A DNA stretch of 36,223 nt from NCBI GenBank assembly GCA_031275285.1, contig JAISOY010000137.1, positions 1-36,223 on the forward strand. The letters run 5' to 3'. The notes under the pieces were generated by a model. It was not told the origin of the DNA and searched no databases. It worked only from the letters and a program-made list of their open reading frames with translations. Of this stretch, positions 7,619-16,064 are shown in pieces (within the stretch, counting starts at the first letter, position 1; each line of letters starts with the position of its first letter). This stretch comes from Bacteroidales bacterium (GTDB taxonomy: Bacteria; Bacteroidota; Bacteroidia; Bacteroidales; UBA4181). Both the position numbers and the translations under genes were made by a program.

Positions 7619-10366
7619 ATGAAAAATACCTACTGTACCATTCTGTTATTTTGTTCGTTTTGTTTGCTGACAGCCTGTTCCGAGGATGCGGATATTGATG
7701 TGGCCCGTCTTCGTTGCGAGTACCTGGTCAATCCCCGGGGGATCGATTATCTTTCACCACGTTTAAGTTGGGAAGTACAAAGTAATGAAAGAGCCGTCAG
7801 GCAAAAAGATTATCATATACTGGTCGCTTCCTCTATGGAGAAGCTGAATGCCGGCGAAGGGGACTTATGGGATTCCCGTAAGGTAAAATCCGGATCAACT
7901 TTGGGCATCACTTATGGCGGGAAAGAGTTGGAAAGCGGAATGACCTGCTATTGGAAAGTAAAAGTAAGCACTAATAAAGGTATGTCAGAATGGAGTGAAC
8001 CGGCATCGTGGACCATGGGGTTATTACATCAGACGGATTGGAAAGCGCAATGGATCGGATTGGATAAGGCTTTTCCGGGAGACAGGACAGAGGGTAATAC
8101 CCGTCTTTCTGCCCGTTATTTTCGTAAGGAGTTTCCCGTTAATAAAAAGATACGGGAAGCAACATTATATATCTCCGGTCTGGGACTTTATGAGGCTTAT
8201 ATGAATGGTCACAGGATCGGTGACCAGGTATTATCCCCTACACCTACGGATTACACAAAGTCGGTAAAATATAACGTATTTGATGTGACCCAATTATTGA
8301 ACAATGGGGAAAATGCCGTTGGGGTTATCCTGGGTAACGGACGCTATTTCGCTATGCGTCAGCATGGGATGCGTCATTTCGGATTTCCGAAAATGCTTTT
8401 CCAGCTGGAAATCACGTATGAAGACGGTGATAAGCAAATGATTGTGAGTAATGATAATTGGAAGGTGACGGTCAATGGGCCGATTCGTAGCAACAATGAA
8501 TTCGACGGCGAAGAATACGATGCCCGGATGGAAATGTCCGGATGGAATACACCCGGATTCGATGACGGCCAATGGCTGAAACCCGAATTGGTGGTTGCGC
8601 CCGGAGGAAAAATAGAAGCACAATTGAATAAAAACATCAGGGTCATGGAGACCATTCGTCCGGTGGGTATTACGGAAGTAAAACCGGGCCTGTTCATTAT
8701 GGATATGGGACAGAATATGGTAGGATGGCTCCGGATGAAAGTAAAAGGAAAGAAAGGAGATCAGGTGCAGCTGCGTTTTGCCGAGTTGGTAAAAGAAGAT
8801 GGAACACTTTATATGGCAAATCTTCGCGGTGCTTTAGTAACGGATAAATATATTTTGAAGGGAGATGGAACAGAGGTCTGGGAACCTTCTTTCACATACC
8901 ATGGATTCAGATTCGTGGAAATAACCGGATTTCCGGGAAAACCTACAATCAACGATTTTGAAGGACAGGTGGTGTATGATGAAATGGAGCTGGCCGGACA
9001 TTTCGAAACTTCCGATCCTACCCTTAATCAGATTTATAAAAATGCCTATTGGGGGATAAGGGGAAACTACCGCGGTATGCCTACAGACTGTCCGCAACGG
9101 GACGAACGCATGGGATGGCTGGGTGACCGGGCGGTAGGGTCGCACGGTGAAAGCTTTATCTTTGACAACAACATGTTATATGCGAAATGGTTAAAGGATA
9201 TTGAAGAATGCCAGAAGGAAGAAGGAAGTATTTCAGATGTGGCACCTAATTTCTGGAGTATTTATTCGGATAATATGACCTGGCCGGGTGCTTACCTGAT
9301 CATTGCCAATATGTTGTATGAACAGTATGGTAATATGGAACCCATTATCAAACACTATGCATCCATGAAAAAATGGTTGGATTACATGCGGGATAAATAT
9401 ATGGTGGACCATATTATGACGAAAGATAGGTACGGCGATTGGTGTATGCCGCCGGAATTGCCCGAACTGATCCATTCTAAGGATCCTGCGAGGAAGACGG
9501 ATGCTGCTGTTTTGGGAACTACTTTCTATTTTCGTATGTTGTATCTATTGGAACGTTTCGCCACTTTACAGGGTAAAACGGAAGACGCCAGATCATTTGC
9601 CGAACAGGCAGTTGTCGTGAAAAATGCCTATAATGAGAAATTTTTCAATAATGAAAAGGCACAATACAGCAACAATACCGTTACCGCTAATCTGTTATCG
9701 TTATGTTACGGAATGGTTCCCGAAGGATACGAGGATGCCGTTTTCAAAAACATTGTGGATAAGACGATGGGTGATTTTAACGGGCATGTCAGTACCGGTT
9801 TGGTAGGTATCCAATGGCTGATGCGCGGGTTATCCGATTACGGGCGTCCGGATATTGCTTTAAAAATAGCGACCAACCGGGATTATCCAAGTTGGGGATA
9901 TATGATTGAGAAAGGAGCAACCACTATCTGGGAGTTGTGGAACGGAGATACCGCAGATCCGGCGATGAATTCAGCCAATCATGTGATGTTGTTGGGTGAT
10001 GTAATCGTTTGGTTTTATGAATACCTGGCAGGAATACAGAATGCGCCCTCTGGTGTCGGATTTGAGAAGATCAGGATGAAGCCCTACCCAATTGCCGGGT
10101 TGAACCATGTTTCGGCTTCTTACCATTCGGTAAGGGGACCTATCAAGAGCGCATGGCGAAAGAATAATGATCATTTCGAATGGGAAATTACCATTCCGGG
10201 GAATACTTCAGCCGTGGTGTACATTCCGGCATCCGATAAGGGGAAAGTGACGGAAAGCGGGCAGAAGGCATCATCCGCTAAAGGTGTAAAATATCTGAAG
10301 ATGGATGGTGATTATGCCGTATTTGAAGTTGGTTCGGGGGATTATAATTTTAAAGTAATACAATAA
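7619..10366 (+). CDS. GH78 alpha-L-rhamnosidase, lipoprotein
   Basis: A 915-residue glycoside hydrolase predicted to release terminal alpha-L-rhamnose by an inverting mechanism. The signal ends LLTACS, making Cys20 a lipidation site. The order fits multi-domain GH78 enzymes: a fibronectin-III-like N-terminal domain (PRLSWEVQS near 45), rhamnosidase jelly-roll domains (ISGLGLYEAYMNGHRIG near 190; PVGITEVKPG near 345), the (alpha/alpha)6 barrel from about 470 to 810, and a C-terminal beta domain with FEKIRMKPYP. The acidic catalytic region DCPQRDERMGWLGD contains Asp495/Glu496, and Glu772 in TIWELWNGD is the likely base. It lies 11 nt upstream of a second rhamnosidase-like gene and is surely co-transcribed with it. 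No SusC/SusD pair flanks it. Likely substrates are plant or bacterial rhamnosides, but the linkage cannot be read from sequence. Confidence 0.95.
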   Translation: MKNTYCTILLFCSFCLLTACSEDADIDVARLRCEYLVNPRGIDYLSPRLSWEVQSNERAVRQKDYHILVASSMEKLNAGEGDLWDSRKVKSGSTLGITYGGKELESGMTCYWKVKVSTNKGMSEWSEPASWTMGLLHQTDWKAQWIGLDKAFPGDRTEGNTRLSARYFRKEFPVNKKIREATLYISGLGLYEAYMNGHRIGDQVLSPTPTDYTKSVKYNVFDVTQLLNNGENAVGVILGNGRYFAMRQHGMRHFGFPKMLFQLEITYEDGDKQMIVSNDNWKVTVNGPIRSNNEFDGEEYDARMEMSGWNTPGFDDGQWLKPELVVAPGGKIEAQLNKNIRVMETIRPVGITEVKPGLFIMDMGQNMVGWLRMKVKGKKGDQVQLRFAELVKEDGTLYMANLRGALVTDKYILKGDGTEVWEPSFTYHGFRFVEITGFPGKPTINDFEGQVVYDEMELAGHFETSDPTLNQIYKNAYWGIRGNYRGMPTDCPQRDERMGWLGDRAVGSHGESFIFDNNMLYAKWLKDIEECQKEEGSISDVAPNFWSIYSDNMTWPGAYLIIANMLYEQYGNMEPIIKHYASMKKWLDYMRDKYMVDHIMTKDRYGDWCMPPELPELIHSKDPARKTDAAVLGTTFYFRMLYLLERFATLQGKTEDARSFAEQAVVVKNAYNEKFFNNEKAQYSNNTVTANLLSLCYGMVPEGYEDAVFKNIVDKTMGDFNGHVSTGLVGIQWLMRGLSDYGRPDIALKIATNRDYPSWGYMIEKGATTIWELWNGDTADPAMNSANHVMLLGDVIVWFYEYLAGIQNAPSGVGFEKIRMKPYPIAGLNHVSASYHSVRGPIKSAWRKNNDHFEWEITIPGNTSAVVYIPASDKGKVTESGQKASSAKGVKYLKMDGDYAVFEVGSGDYNFKVIQ

Positions 10367-10377
10367 AATTAAGCTTT

Positions 10378-12618
10378 ATGAATTGTTTTTTTCAAAAATT
10401 GATCGTTCTAACCTTACTCATTTCGAATTTAAATACATTATCCTACGCGCAGATACAGGAAGAGAGCTTTTTGAAAGCTGTTCCGGTATGGGCTGGCGGC
10501 CGGCAGGTGGAGAAAAATCTGACAGTCAGCTTTCGGGCGGTAATACCGGGGAATAATGCTTCGGATGTACTGCTTCGTCTCACGGCATCGTCTGACTACC
10601 GGGCTTTCGTTAATGGCCAGTTCCTGGGACATGGGCCTTGTGTTGCCGGATTCGGTTATTATCGTGTAGATGAGCATAATATCAGCAAATTACTGCAGCC
10701 GGGTGATAACATTATTGCTATTGAGGTAGCCGGATATAATATTGATAACTATTACCTGTTGAATCAGCCATCTTTCTTACAGGCAGAGATCACATCAGGT
10801 AGCAAGGTGTTGGCAGCAACCGATTCCCGGTATCCTGTTACCGGCGAATCGATACCTCTTTTTGAAGCTGCTGTAATGAATCAACGGGTGCAAGATGTCC
10901 CGAAATACAGCTTTCAACGTCCACATATGGAAGCATATAAATTCTCGGCAGGTTACAATGCATGGACCACCGATTTGAAAGCTGAATTTAACAGGACTCA
11001 CCTGGAACGTACAGAAACCAAAAACCTGATTGGCCGCAGGGTAAAATATCCGGATTATACCGTCCGTCGTTATACGGAAGCTGTATCTGATGGTATTTAT
11101 AAATTTGAATGTAATACCACCGGGTTTATCGGTGCCAGCGTTCAGGTGAATAAACCTTCGAGAGTAACTTTTACCTGGGATGAGATATTGATGGAAGGCG
11201 ATGTAAATATTCGCAGGCTGGGGTGTAACAGTGTTATTACCTATGAACTGCAACCTGGAAAGTATGTTTTGGAATCGTTTGAACCTTATACATTGCAATA
11301 TTTGAAAGTACAAACCGAAGGAGATTGTGCGGTAAGTGATTTCTTTATTCGCCAGTATGTGAATTCGGATGTTTCACGGGCATCTTTTTCCTGTAACGAT
11401 GAAAAGCTGAATAAAATATATGAAGCGGCTGTGGAAACGTTCAAGCAGAATGCATTGGATATTTTTATGGATTGTCCGCAACGGGAACGCGCCGGGTGGT
11501 TGTGTGACAGCTATTTTACTGCACGGGTTGCCTTTAATTTATCCGGGAACACACTGATCGAAACCAATTTTCTGGAAAATTACCTGTTGCCCGATAAAAT
11601 GAGGTATATTCCTGATGGTATGTTACAAATGTGTTATCCTTCGGACCATTCGAACGGAAATTTTATTCCGAACTGGGCCATGTGGTTTGTACTTGAACTG
11701 GAAGAATACCGGCAACGTAGCGGAAACCAGCAGATGATCAGGGATCTGCAGCCGAAAGTGATGGCCCTGCTGGATTATTTCAAACGGTATGAAAATGAAG
11801 ACGGGTTATTGGAAAAACTTGAAAAATGGATATTCGTAGAATGGTCGAAAGCCAATGAGTTTGTACAGGATGTGAATTATCCTACCAATATGTTGTATGC
11901 CAAAACACTTGAGGTAGCCGGAAAATTATACCAGCAGCCGGCATTGGTCAGTAAAGCGGAAAAGATCCGGGAGGTAATCCGTAAACAATCATTTGACGGG
12001 ACCTTTTTCATCGATCATGCTGTCCGTGAAATCGGAAAACTGGTACTACGGAAGAATGACCGCACTGAGACCTGCCAGTATTATGCATTCTTTTTAGGAA
12101 TAGCCACTCCTGAGTCACATCCCGGATTATGGAAAATATTGCTGAATGATTTCGGGCCAAAACGTAAAACAACCAAAGCCTATGAAGAAATATATCCATC
12201 CAATGCATTTATCGGTAACTACCTTCGCCTGGAAATGTTATCCCGTTACGGGCAGGTAAGGCAATTATTGAATGAATCTATTGATGAATATCTGTACATG
12301 GCCAATATTACCGGGACTTTATGGGAAAATACCACAACGGTAGCCAGTTGTAATCATGGGTTTGCATCACATGTAGCTCATGTATTCTACCGGGATATGT
12401 TGGGTCTTAATTATATTGATTCTCAAAAGAAACAATTAAACGTTGTTTTTAATGATACGGATGTGAAGACCTGTAAAGGAACCGTTCCTGTCGGAGACCA
12501 GCAGATCTCTATGCAATGGGAAAAGAAAGGGAAAAGATTGAACTATCAACTTTCCGTTCCTGACGGATATACCGTAGATATCAAAAACAATACCGGATTG
12601 AAGCTGGTCGCATTATGA
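10378..12618 (+). CDS. Second GH78-type (alpha-L-rhamnosidase-like) glycosidase, secreted
   Basis: A 746-residue exported protein with a signal peptide cleaved near residue 24 (LSYA before Q). It has a jelly-roll domain with DYRAFVNGQFLGHGP, then an (alpha/alpha)6 six-hairpin barrel. The GH78-like catalytic segment is DCPQRERAGW, with Glu370 in place of the usual DER triplet, and Glu650 in TLWENTT is the candidate base. The N-terminal Fn3-like domain of its upstream neighbour is missing. The divergent motif suggests a different subfamily or a different sugar. It follows the first GH78 gene by 11 nt, so the two probably act on the same glycan. Its stop codon overlaps the end of the convergent PAP2 gene by 6 bp. 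The fold is confident; the exact specificity is not. Confidence 0.85.
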   Translation: MNCFFQKLIVLTLLISNLNTLSYAQIQEESFLKAVPVWAGGRQVEKNLTVSFRAVIPGNNASDVLLRLTASSDYRAFVNGQFLGHGPCVAGFGYYRVDEHNISKLLQPGDNIIAIEVAGYNIDNYYLLNQPSFLQAEITSGSKVLAATDSRYPVTGESIPLFEAAVMNQRVQDVPKYSFQRPHMEAYKFSAGYNAWTTDLKAEFNRTHLERTETKNLIGRRVKYPDYTVRRYTEAVSDGIYKFECNTTGFIGASVQVNKPSRVTFTWDEILMEGDVNIRRLGCNSVITYELQPGKYVLESFEPYTLQYLKVQTEGDCAVSDFFIRQYVNSDVSRASFSCNDEKLNKIYEAAVETFKQNALDIFMDCPQRERAGWLCDSYFTARVAFNLSGNTLIETNFLENYLLPDKMRYIPDGMLQMCYPSDHSNGNFIPNWAMWFVLELEEYRQRSGNQQMIRDLQPKVMALLDYFKRYENEDGLLEKLEKWIFVEWSKANEFVQDVNYPTNMLYAKTLEVAGKLYQQPALVSKAEKIREVIRKQSFDGTFFIDHAVREIGKLVLRKNDRTETCQYYAFFLGIATPESHPGLWKILLNDFGPKRKTTKAYEEIYPSNAFIGNYLRLEMLSRYGQVRQLLNESIDEYLYMANITGTLWENTTTVASCNHGFASHVAHVFYRDMLGLNYIDSQKKQLNVVFNDTDVKTCKGTVPVGDQQISMQWEKKGKRLNYQLSVPDGYTVDIKNNTGLKLVAL

Positions 12619-13485
12619 TGCCTGATGCGACTTGACGTCAAATTTTCCGTAGATCCATCTGACCATGGGGTAGAATAAAGCAGCCGAAATAAAGCCTCCG
12701 ATCACGTCGATCACATAATGGGCTTTGATGTACACGGTAGAGAGAACCAAAATAAAAAATAAGGGTAAGGCGTATTTTAACAGATGCCTGCAATACCGGT
12801 ACATGAAAATAATCACGGTAAAAGTGATACCAACATGTGAACTCGGGAATGCTCCTGTAGGTTTTTCTCCCGTAGCCTGAAGGAAACGCATGATCCTGGA
12901 AAACAGATAGCCGTCCGGAACTTCACTGACAGGGGGAGAATAGTAAAATTGCGGTCCCACAACAGGAAGGATGATAAATACGACATAATAGAAGTAGAAA
13001 GAACAGACAAACATGAAAACAGCTTTATTGGCAATTTCCTTTTTGTATATGTAACACCAGAGTGCCGTCCCGAAAAAGATAAAGTAATATGAGAAATATC
13101 CGAAATACATCAGTTCGCTGAACCAGGCCTGTGGTAACCATTTACTGAATTCCAGGCTTGGCTGGCAGCCGAATAATGCCTGATCGGCAGCAATGAAGTA
13201 ACTATCCAGATTAGGGAATATAAATTCGTTATAGTAATATGTCTCCGGATACCAGTAACTTAATAAGGCGAAAGGGAAAACATAGCGGATGAAGGAAACC
13301 ACCGGATTAAATTTATCCTTTTCCAGCCATGCCAACAGGAGGATAGCTAAAGTTACTCCTACCCGGATTCCGAAATAGATCCATGGGCTATCTAATTTTC
13401 CGATAAATAAGAGTAAATATATAGTGGTGATAATGATGTAGGCAATAGTGGCTTTTTCAACAGGTAATAATTTTATATTTCTCAT
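12613..13485 (-). CDS. PAP2-superfamily membrane protein (phosphatase or Aur1-like transferase)
   Basis: A 290-residue integral membrane protein with about six to seven hydrophobic helices. Two of the three PAP2 motifs are present: PTGAFPSSHVG with His217, and KAHYVIDVIGG with His256 and Asp260. The first motif (KxxxxxxRP) is not visible; instead there is LPVVGPQFYYSPP near 173-185, as in Aur1/inositol-phosphorylceramide-synthase-like members. Such proteins dephosphorylate or transfer lipid phosphate head groups at the membrane. Bacteroidetes make sphingolipids and inositol lipids, so a role in those pathways is plausible but unproven. It is the last gene of a minus-strand run nrnA, FKBP, PAP2, with 12 nt separating it from the FKBP gene. 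Confidence 0.8.
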   Translation of the reverse strand: MRNIKLLPVEKATIAYIIITTIYLLLFIGKLDSPWIYFGIRVGVTLAILLLAWLEKDKFNPVVSFIRYVFPFALLSYWYPETYYYNEFIFPNLDSYFIAADQALFGCQPSLEFSKWLPQAWFSELMYFGYFSYYFIFFGTALWCYIYKKEIANKAVFMFVCSFYFYYVVFIILPVVGPQFYYSPPVSEVPDGYLFSRIMRFLQATGEKPTGAFPSSHVGITFTVIIFMYRYCRHLLKYALPLFFILVLSTVYIKAHYVIDVIGGFISAALFYPMVRWIYGKFDVKSHQAS

Positions 13486-13497
13486 GAATATGTTATA

Positions 13498-14046
13498 CTA
13501 TTTTACATTGAGTAATTCTATGTCATAGACGATAGTCGCCCTGCGCGGGATACAGTTTTCATCTCCGGTAAGTCCGTGAGCCAGATGGGGAGGCATGATC
13601 AATCTGGCCTTATCACCTGTACGCATTAAAAGCACCCCTTCTTCCAAACCGGCTTCCACCGGACCCTCCGGGCCACCCTGGCCTATTTTAAATTTTTTCG
13701 GGCCGGATTTTTCCGAAGTGTAGCAAACCACACTGTCCAACAGTGATAAGGTATAGTTTAATTCTACGTCCTTACCTTTGGCTGCCTTTTCTCCGGAGCC
13801 ATGTTGATAGATCATATACCACAGGCCGGATTGGGTTGTTCTCATCTTCCATCCCTTTTTTTCAGCATATGCCCTTATTTCTTCCGCATCTTTTTCTACC
13901 AGTTTTTCGTTGATCTGTAATAGAACCTCTTTTTCTTTATGTCCGGACGTAATATCATTCTGGGCCTGTTGCTGCGTATGATAGCGCCGGCAGGAACAAG
14001 TAAAGAGCAATATCAGTACATATAATATCAGATATCTATTCTTCAT
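13498..14046 (-). CDS. FKBP-type peptidyl-prolyl cis-trans isomerase, lipoprotein
   Basis: A 182-residue exported protein. The signal is rich in Leu/Ile and ends FTCSC, giving a lipid-anchor cysteine at 17 or 19. After a Gln-rich, charged helix, residues about 75-182 form one FKBP domain: MIYQHGSGEKAAKGKDVELN, the active-site region GPVEAGLEEGVLLMRTGDKARLIMPP, and the closing IVYDIELLNVK. It would assist proline isomerisation during folding of envelope proteins. Its start overlaps the end of nrnA by 11 bp, which indicates translational coupling. Similar lipoprotein FKBPs occur widely in Bacteroidetes, including the Gld/Por-associated ones. Confidence 0.88.
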   Translation of the reverse strand: MKNRYLILYVLILLFTCSCRRYHTQQQAQNDITSGHKEKEVLLQINEKLVEKDAEEIRAYAEKKGWKMRTTQSGLWYMIYQHGSGEKAAKGKDVELNYTLSLLDSVVCYTSEKSGPKKFKIGQGGPEGPVEAGLEEGVLLMRTGDKARLIMPPHLAHGLTGDENCIPRRATIVYDIELLNVK

Positions 14047-15058
14047 CTAATTGTTTTTTATACAATGGTAATAGATCCCGGAATTTTCGGATGGTTTCTT
14101 CTAAAGACATTTTTATTTCTCCACCGGCAGCATTGATATGTCCTCCACCATTAAAATGGGCCCTGGAAAAATCATTGGTGGAAAAATTTCCTTTAGACCG
14201 GAACGATATTTTTATTTTGTCTTCTTTTTCAAGAAAAAAAGCAGTGAAGCGGACCCCTTCAACGGATAACGGGAGATTGACAAACCCTTCCGAATCCCCT
14301 ACCTGAAAATTATAATCTAGCTGTTCCTGCATATTTAAACTTATCAATGCGGTATGGTATTCGGGAAATACTTCCATCTTGTTGTTCAGGCAATATCCCA
14401 TCAGGCGCATACGGCTTTCCGAATAATTATCATATACATTTTCATAAATTTTGGACCTGTTGATTTCCTTATTCATTAGTTCGGACGCAACGATGAATGT
14501 TTGTGCACTGGCGCTCCGGAAGCAAAAGCTACCGGTATCAGTCATTATCCCGGTATAAATGCATGTTGCAATATCCTTGTCAATAGCTTCGGGATCCCAT
14601 TGCATCATGATGAAATAGAGTAATTCGCAGGTAGAACTTACATCAATTTCCGAGAATATATACTTGGCCGGTAATCCGGGAGCCAGATGGTGGTCGATCA
14701 ATATTCTGGTAGCCTTTGATTTTGTCAATGAGCGTACCATATCAGCACTGCGTTGGATATGATTATAATCCAGATGGAAAATATGGGTCGCATTTTTAAT
14801 CAGGGTTTCAGCTGTTTTTTTTTGGCGCATGTAATTGATCACCTCATTATTTGCTGGTAACCAATGCAGGAAATCAGGGTAATCATTAGGCGTAATTACA
14901 GAGACATCATGTGATTGTTTTTTCAGGAAATGGAACAATGCCAGGGATGAACCCATCGCATCTCCATCCGGTCCCTGATGAGTAGTAATGACTATTTTTC
15001 TGGGAATAGATAATTCTTCTTTTAACTGAAGGATAGAAGAATGATATTTTTGTTTCAA
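14036..15058 (-). CDS. nrnA: DHH/DHHA1 phosphoesterase, NrnA-like (nanoRNase / pAp phosphatase)
   Basis: A 340-residue cytosolic phosphoesterase. The DHH domain shows THQGPDGDAMGSS (about 26-38), HLDYN (95-99) and the signature IDHHLAPG with Asp122-His123-His124. The C-terminal DHHA1 domain has the substrate loop FNGGGHINAAGG. Members degrade 2-5-mer RNA and may hydrolyse pAp or linear dinucleotides left from cyclic dinucleotide turnover; a c-di-AMP synthase, cdaA, is encoded elsewhere in this window. The start codon is TTG at 15058: no ATG is available before residue 35, which is already inside the conserved core, and an in-frame stop lies upstream. A well-formed promoter sits about 50 nt upstream. 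Confidence 0.9.
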   Translation of the reverse strand: MKQKYHSSILQLKEELSIPRKIVITTHQGPDGDAMGSSLALFHFLKKQSHDVSVITPNDYPDFLHWLPANNEVINYMRQKKTAETLIKNATHIFHLDYNHIQRSADMVRSLTKSKATRILIDHHLAPGLPAKYIFSEIDVSSTCELLYFIMMQWDPEAIDKDIATCIYTGIMTDTGSFCFRSASAQTFIVASELMNKEINRSKIYENVYDNYSESRMRLMGYCLNNKMEVFPEYHTALISLNMQEQLDYNFQVGDSEGFVNLPLSVEGVRFTAFFLEKEDKIKISFRSKGNFSTNDFSRAHFNGGGHINAAGGEIKMSLEETIRKFRDLLPLYKKQLDEE

Positions 15059-15114
15059 TGTAATGATTTTTGTAATCAGGTGTTTATGAATAATTCACGT
15101 TAAAACATTTGTTG

Positions 15115-15145
15115 CGAAAGTAGCCATATTATCCGATTGAACAAA
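15115..15145 (-). promoter_or_regulatory. Bacteroidetes promoter for the nrnA operon
   Basis: On the minus strand TTTG (15145-15142), 19 nt of spacer, then TACTTTCG (15122-15115), seven of eight positions matching TTTG-N19-TAnnTTTG. Transcription would start near 15108, giving a leader of about 50 nt. This is one of the two best promoters in the window because both elements and the spacing fit. Confidence 0.6.
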
Positions 15146-15166
15146 GTCAAGTTTTTAAAAAAACAG

Positions 15167-15174
15167 TACTTTTG
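15167..15174 (+). promoter_or_regulatory. Putative -7 box for the nitroreductase gene
   Basis: TACTTTTG matches TAnnTTTG exactly and is 31 nt upstream of the ATG at 15206. No TTTG is found at 19-21 nt upstream. It is back to back with the nrnA promoter. Confidence 0.4.
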
Positions 15175-15205
15175 TTCATAATTTTATCAATCAAATTTAC
15201 TTATC

Positions 15206-15958
15206 ATGCATCAGGACATAAAGGAACAAATATCTTCCCATCGTTCCATACGTAAATATTCATCGAAATCGATACCCGAGGATGTACTTAACCGGATACT
15301 GGAAGCAGGTATTTGTGCTTCGAATACCGGAAATATGCAGGTATACAGTATGATCGTTACCCAGGACGAAGCGTTGAAGAAAAAACTTTGGGAGGTTCAT
15401 TTCAAGCAGAATATGGTGTTGCAGGCACCGGTATTGATCACTTTCTGCGCGGATATTAACCGTTTCAGTAAATGGTGCCGCGCCCGTAAGGCGGATCCGG
15501 GATATGATAATCTCCTTTGGTTCTGTAATGCAACGATTGATGTGGTCCTTGCCTCACAGAATGTAGCTTTGGCTGCTGAATCATTTGGGCTGGGAATTTG
15601 TTACCTGGGTACTACTACTTATAATGCGGATAAAATCGTCGATTTATTACATCTTCCGGAAGGAGTGATCCCTGTTACCACATTGGTGGTGGGTTATCCG
15701 GATGAAACACCTCCATTAACCGGTCGTCTTTCCCTGGAAGCTGTGGTACATAAAGAGACCTACCATGATTATAACAATGAAGATATAGACCGGCTTTATT
15801 CGGATCTGGAGGGTGCCGAACAAACCGGGAAACTATTGGAAATAAATGGAAAAGAAACTTTGGCGCAGGTATTTACAGAAAATCGTTATACCAGAAAGGA
15901 TAATGAAGGAGCCTCGGCAGCCTATCTAAATGTAATGAAACAACAGGGTTTTCTTTAA
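15206..15958 (+). CDS. Nitroreductase-family FMN oxidoreductase
   Basis: A 250-residue flavoprotein of the nitroreductase superfamily, NfsA-like. The N-terminal SHRSIRKYSSKSIPEDVL contains the Arg-Ser-x-Arg FMN-phosphate contact, and ASNTGNMQVYSMIV is the second flavin loop. The segment QNVALAAESFGLGICYLG is the conserved central helix and turn, and TTLVVGYPDE follows. These enzymes use NAD(P)H to reduce nitroaromatics, quinones or flavins; the natural substrate is seldom known. There is no signal peptide. It precedes a six-gene run on the same strand but is separated from the next gene by 106 nt, so it may be its own unit. Confidence 0.9.
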   Translation: MHQDIKEQISSHRSIRKYSSKSIPEDVLNRILEAGICASNTGNMQVYSMIVTQDEALKKKLWEVHFKQNMVLQAPVLITFCADINRFSKWCRARKADPGYDNLLWFCNATIDVVLASQNVALAAESFGLGICYLGTTTYNADKIVDLLHLPEGVIPVTTLVVGYPDETPPLTGRLSLEAVVHKETYHDYNNEDIDRLYSDLEGAEQTGKLLEINGKETLAQVFTENRYTRKDNEGASAAYLNVMKQQGFL

Positions 15959-16064
15959 TGAAATATTAGTATCTCCTAAAATCGATCTGTTTTAGTGAAA
16001 AATAATTGTTTTTTTGTCATCGCATGGGCGAATTTCTGTATTTTTACGCCCAAAATTTACTCGC

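Noticed and set aside
14091..14306. Plus-strand frame within nrnA
   Set aside because: It lies in the well-conserved DHHA1 domain of nrnA on the other strand; no start signal or motif of its own.
16025..16052. TGGGCG/CGCCCA dyad upstream of the flippase-like gene
   Set aside because: Six pairs with a 16-nt loop can arise by chance and there is no second signal; only mentioned with the gene.
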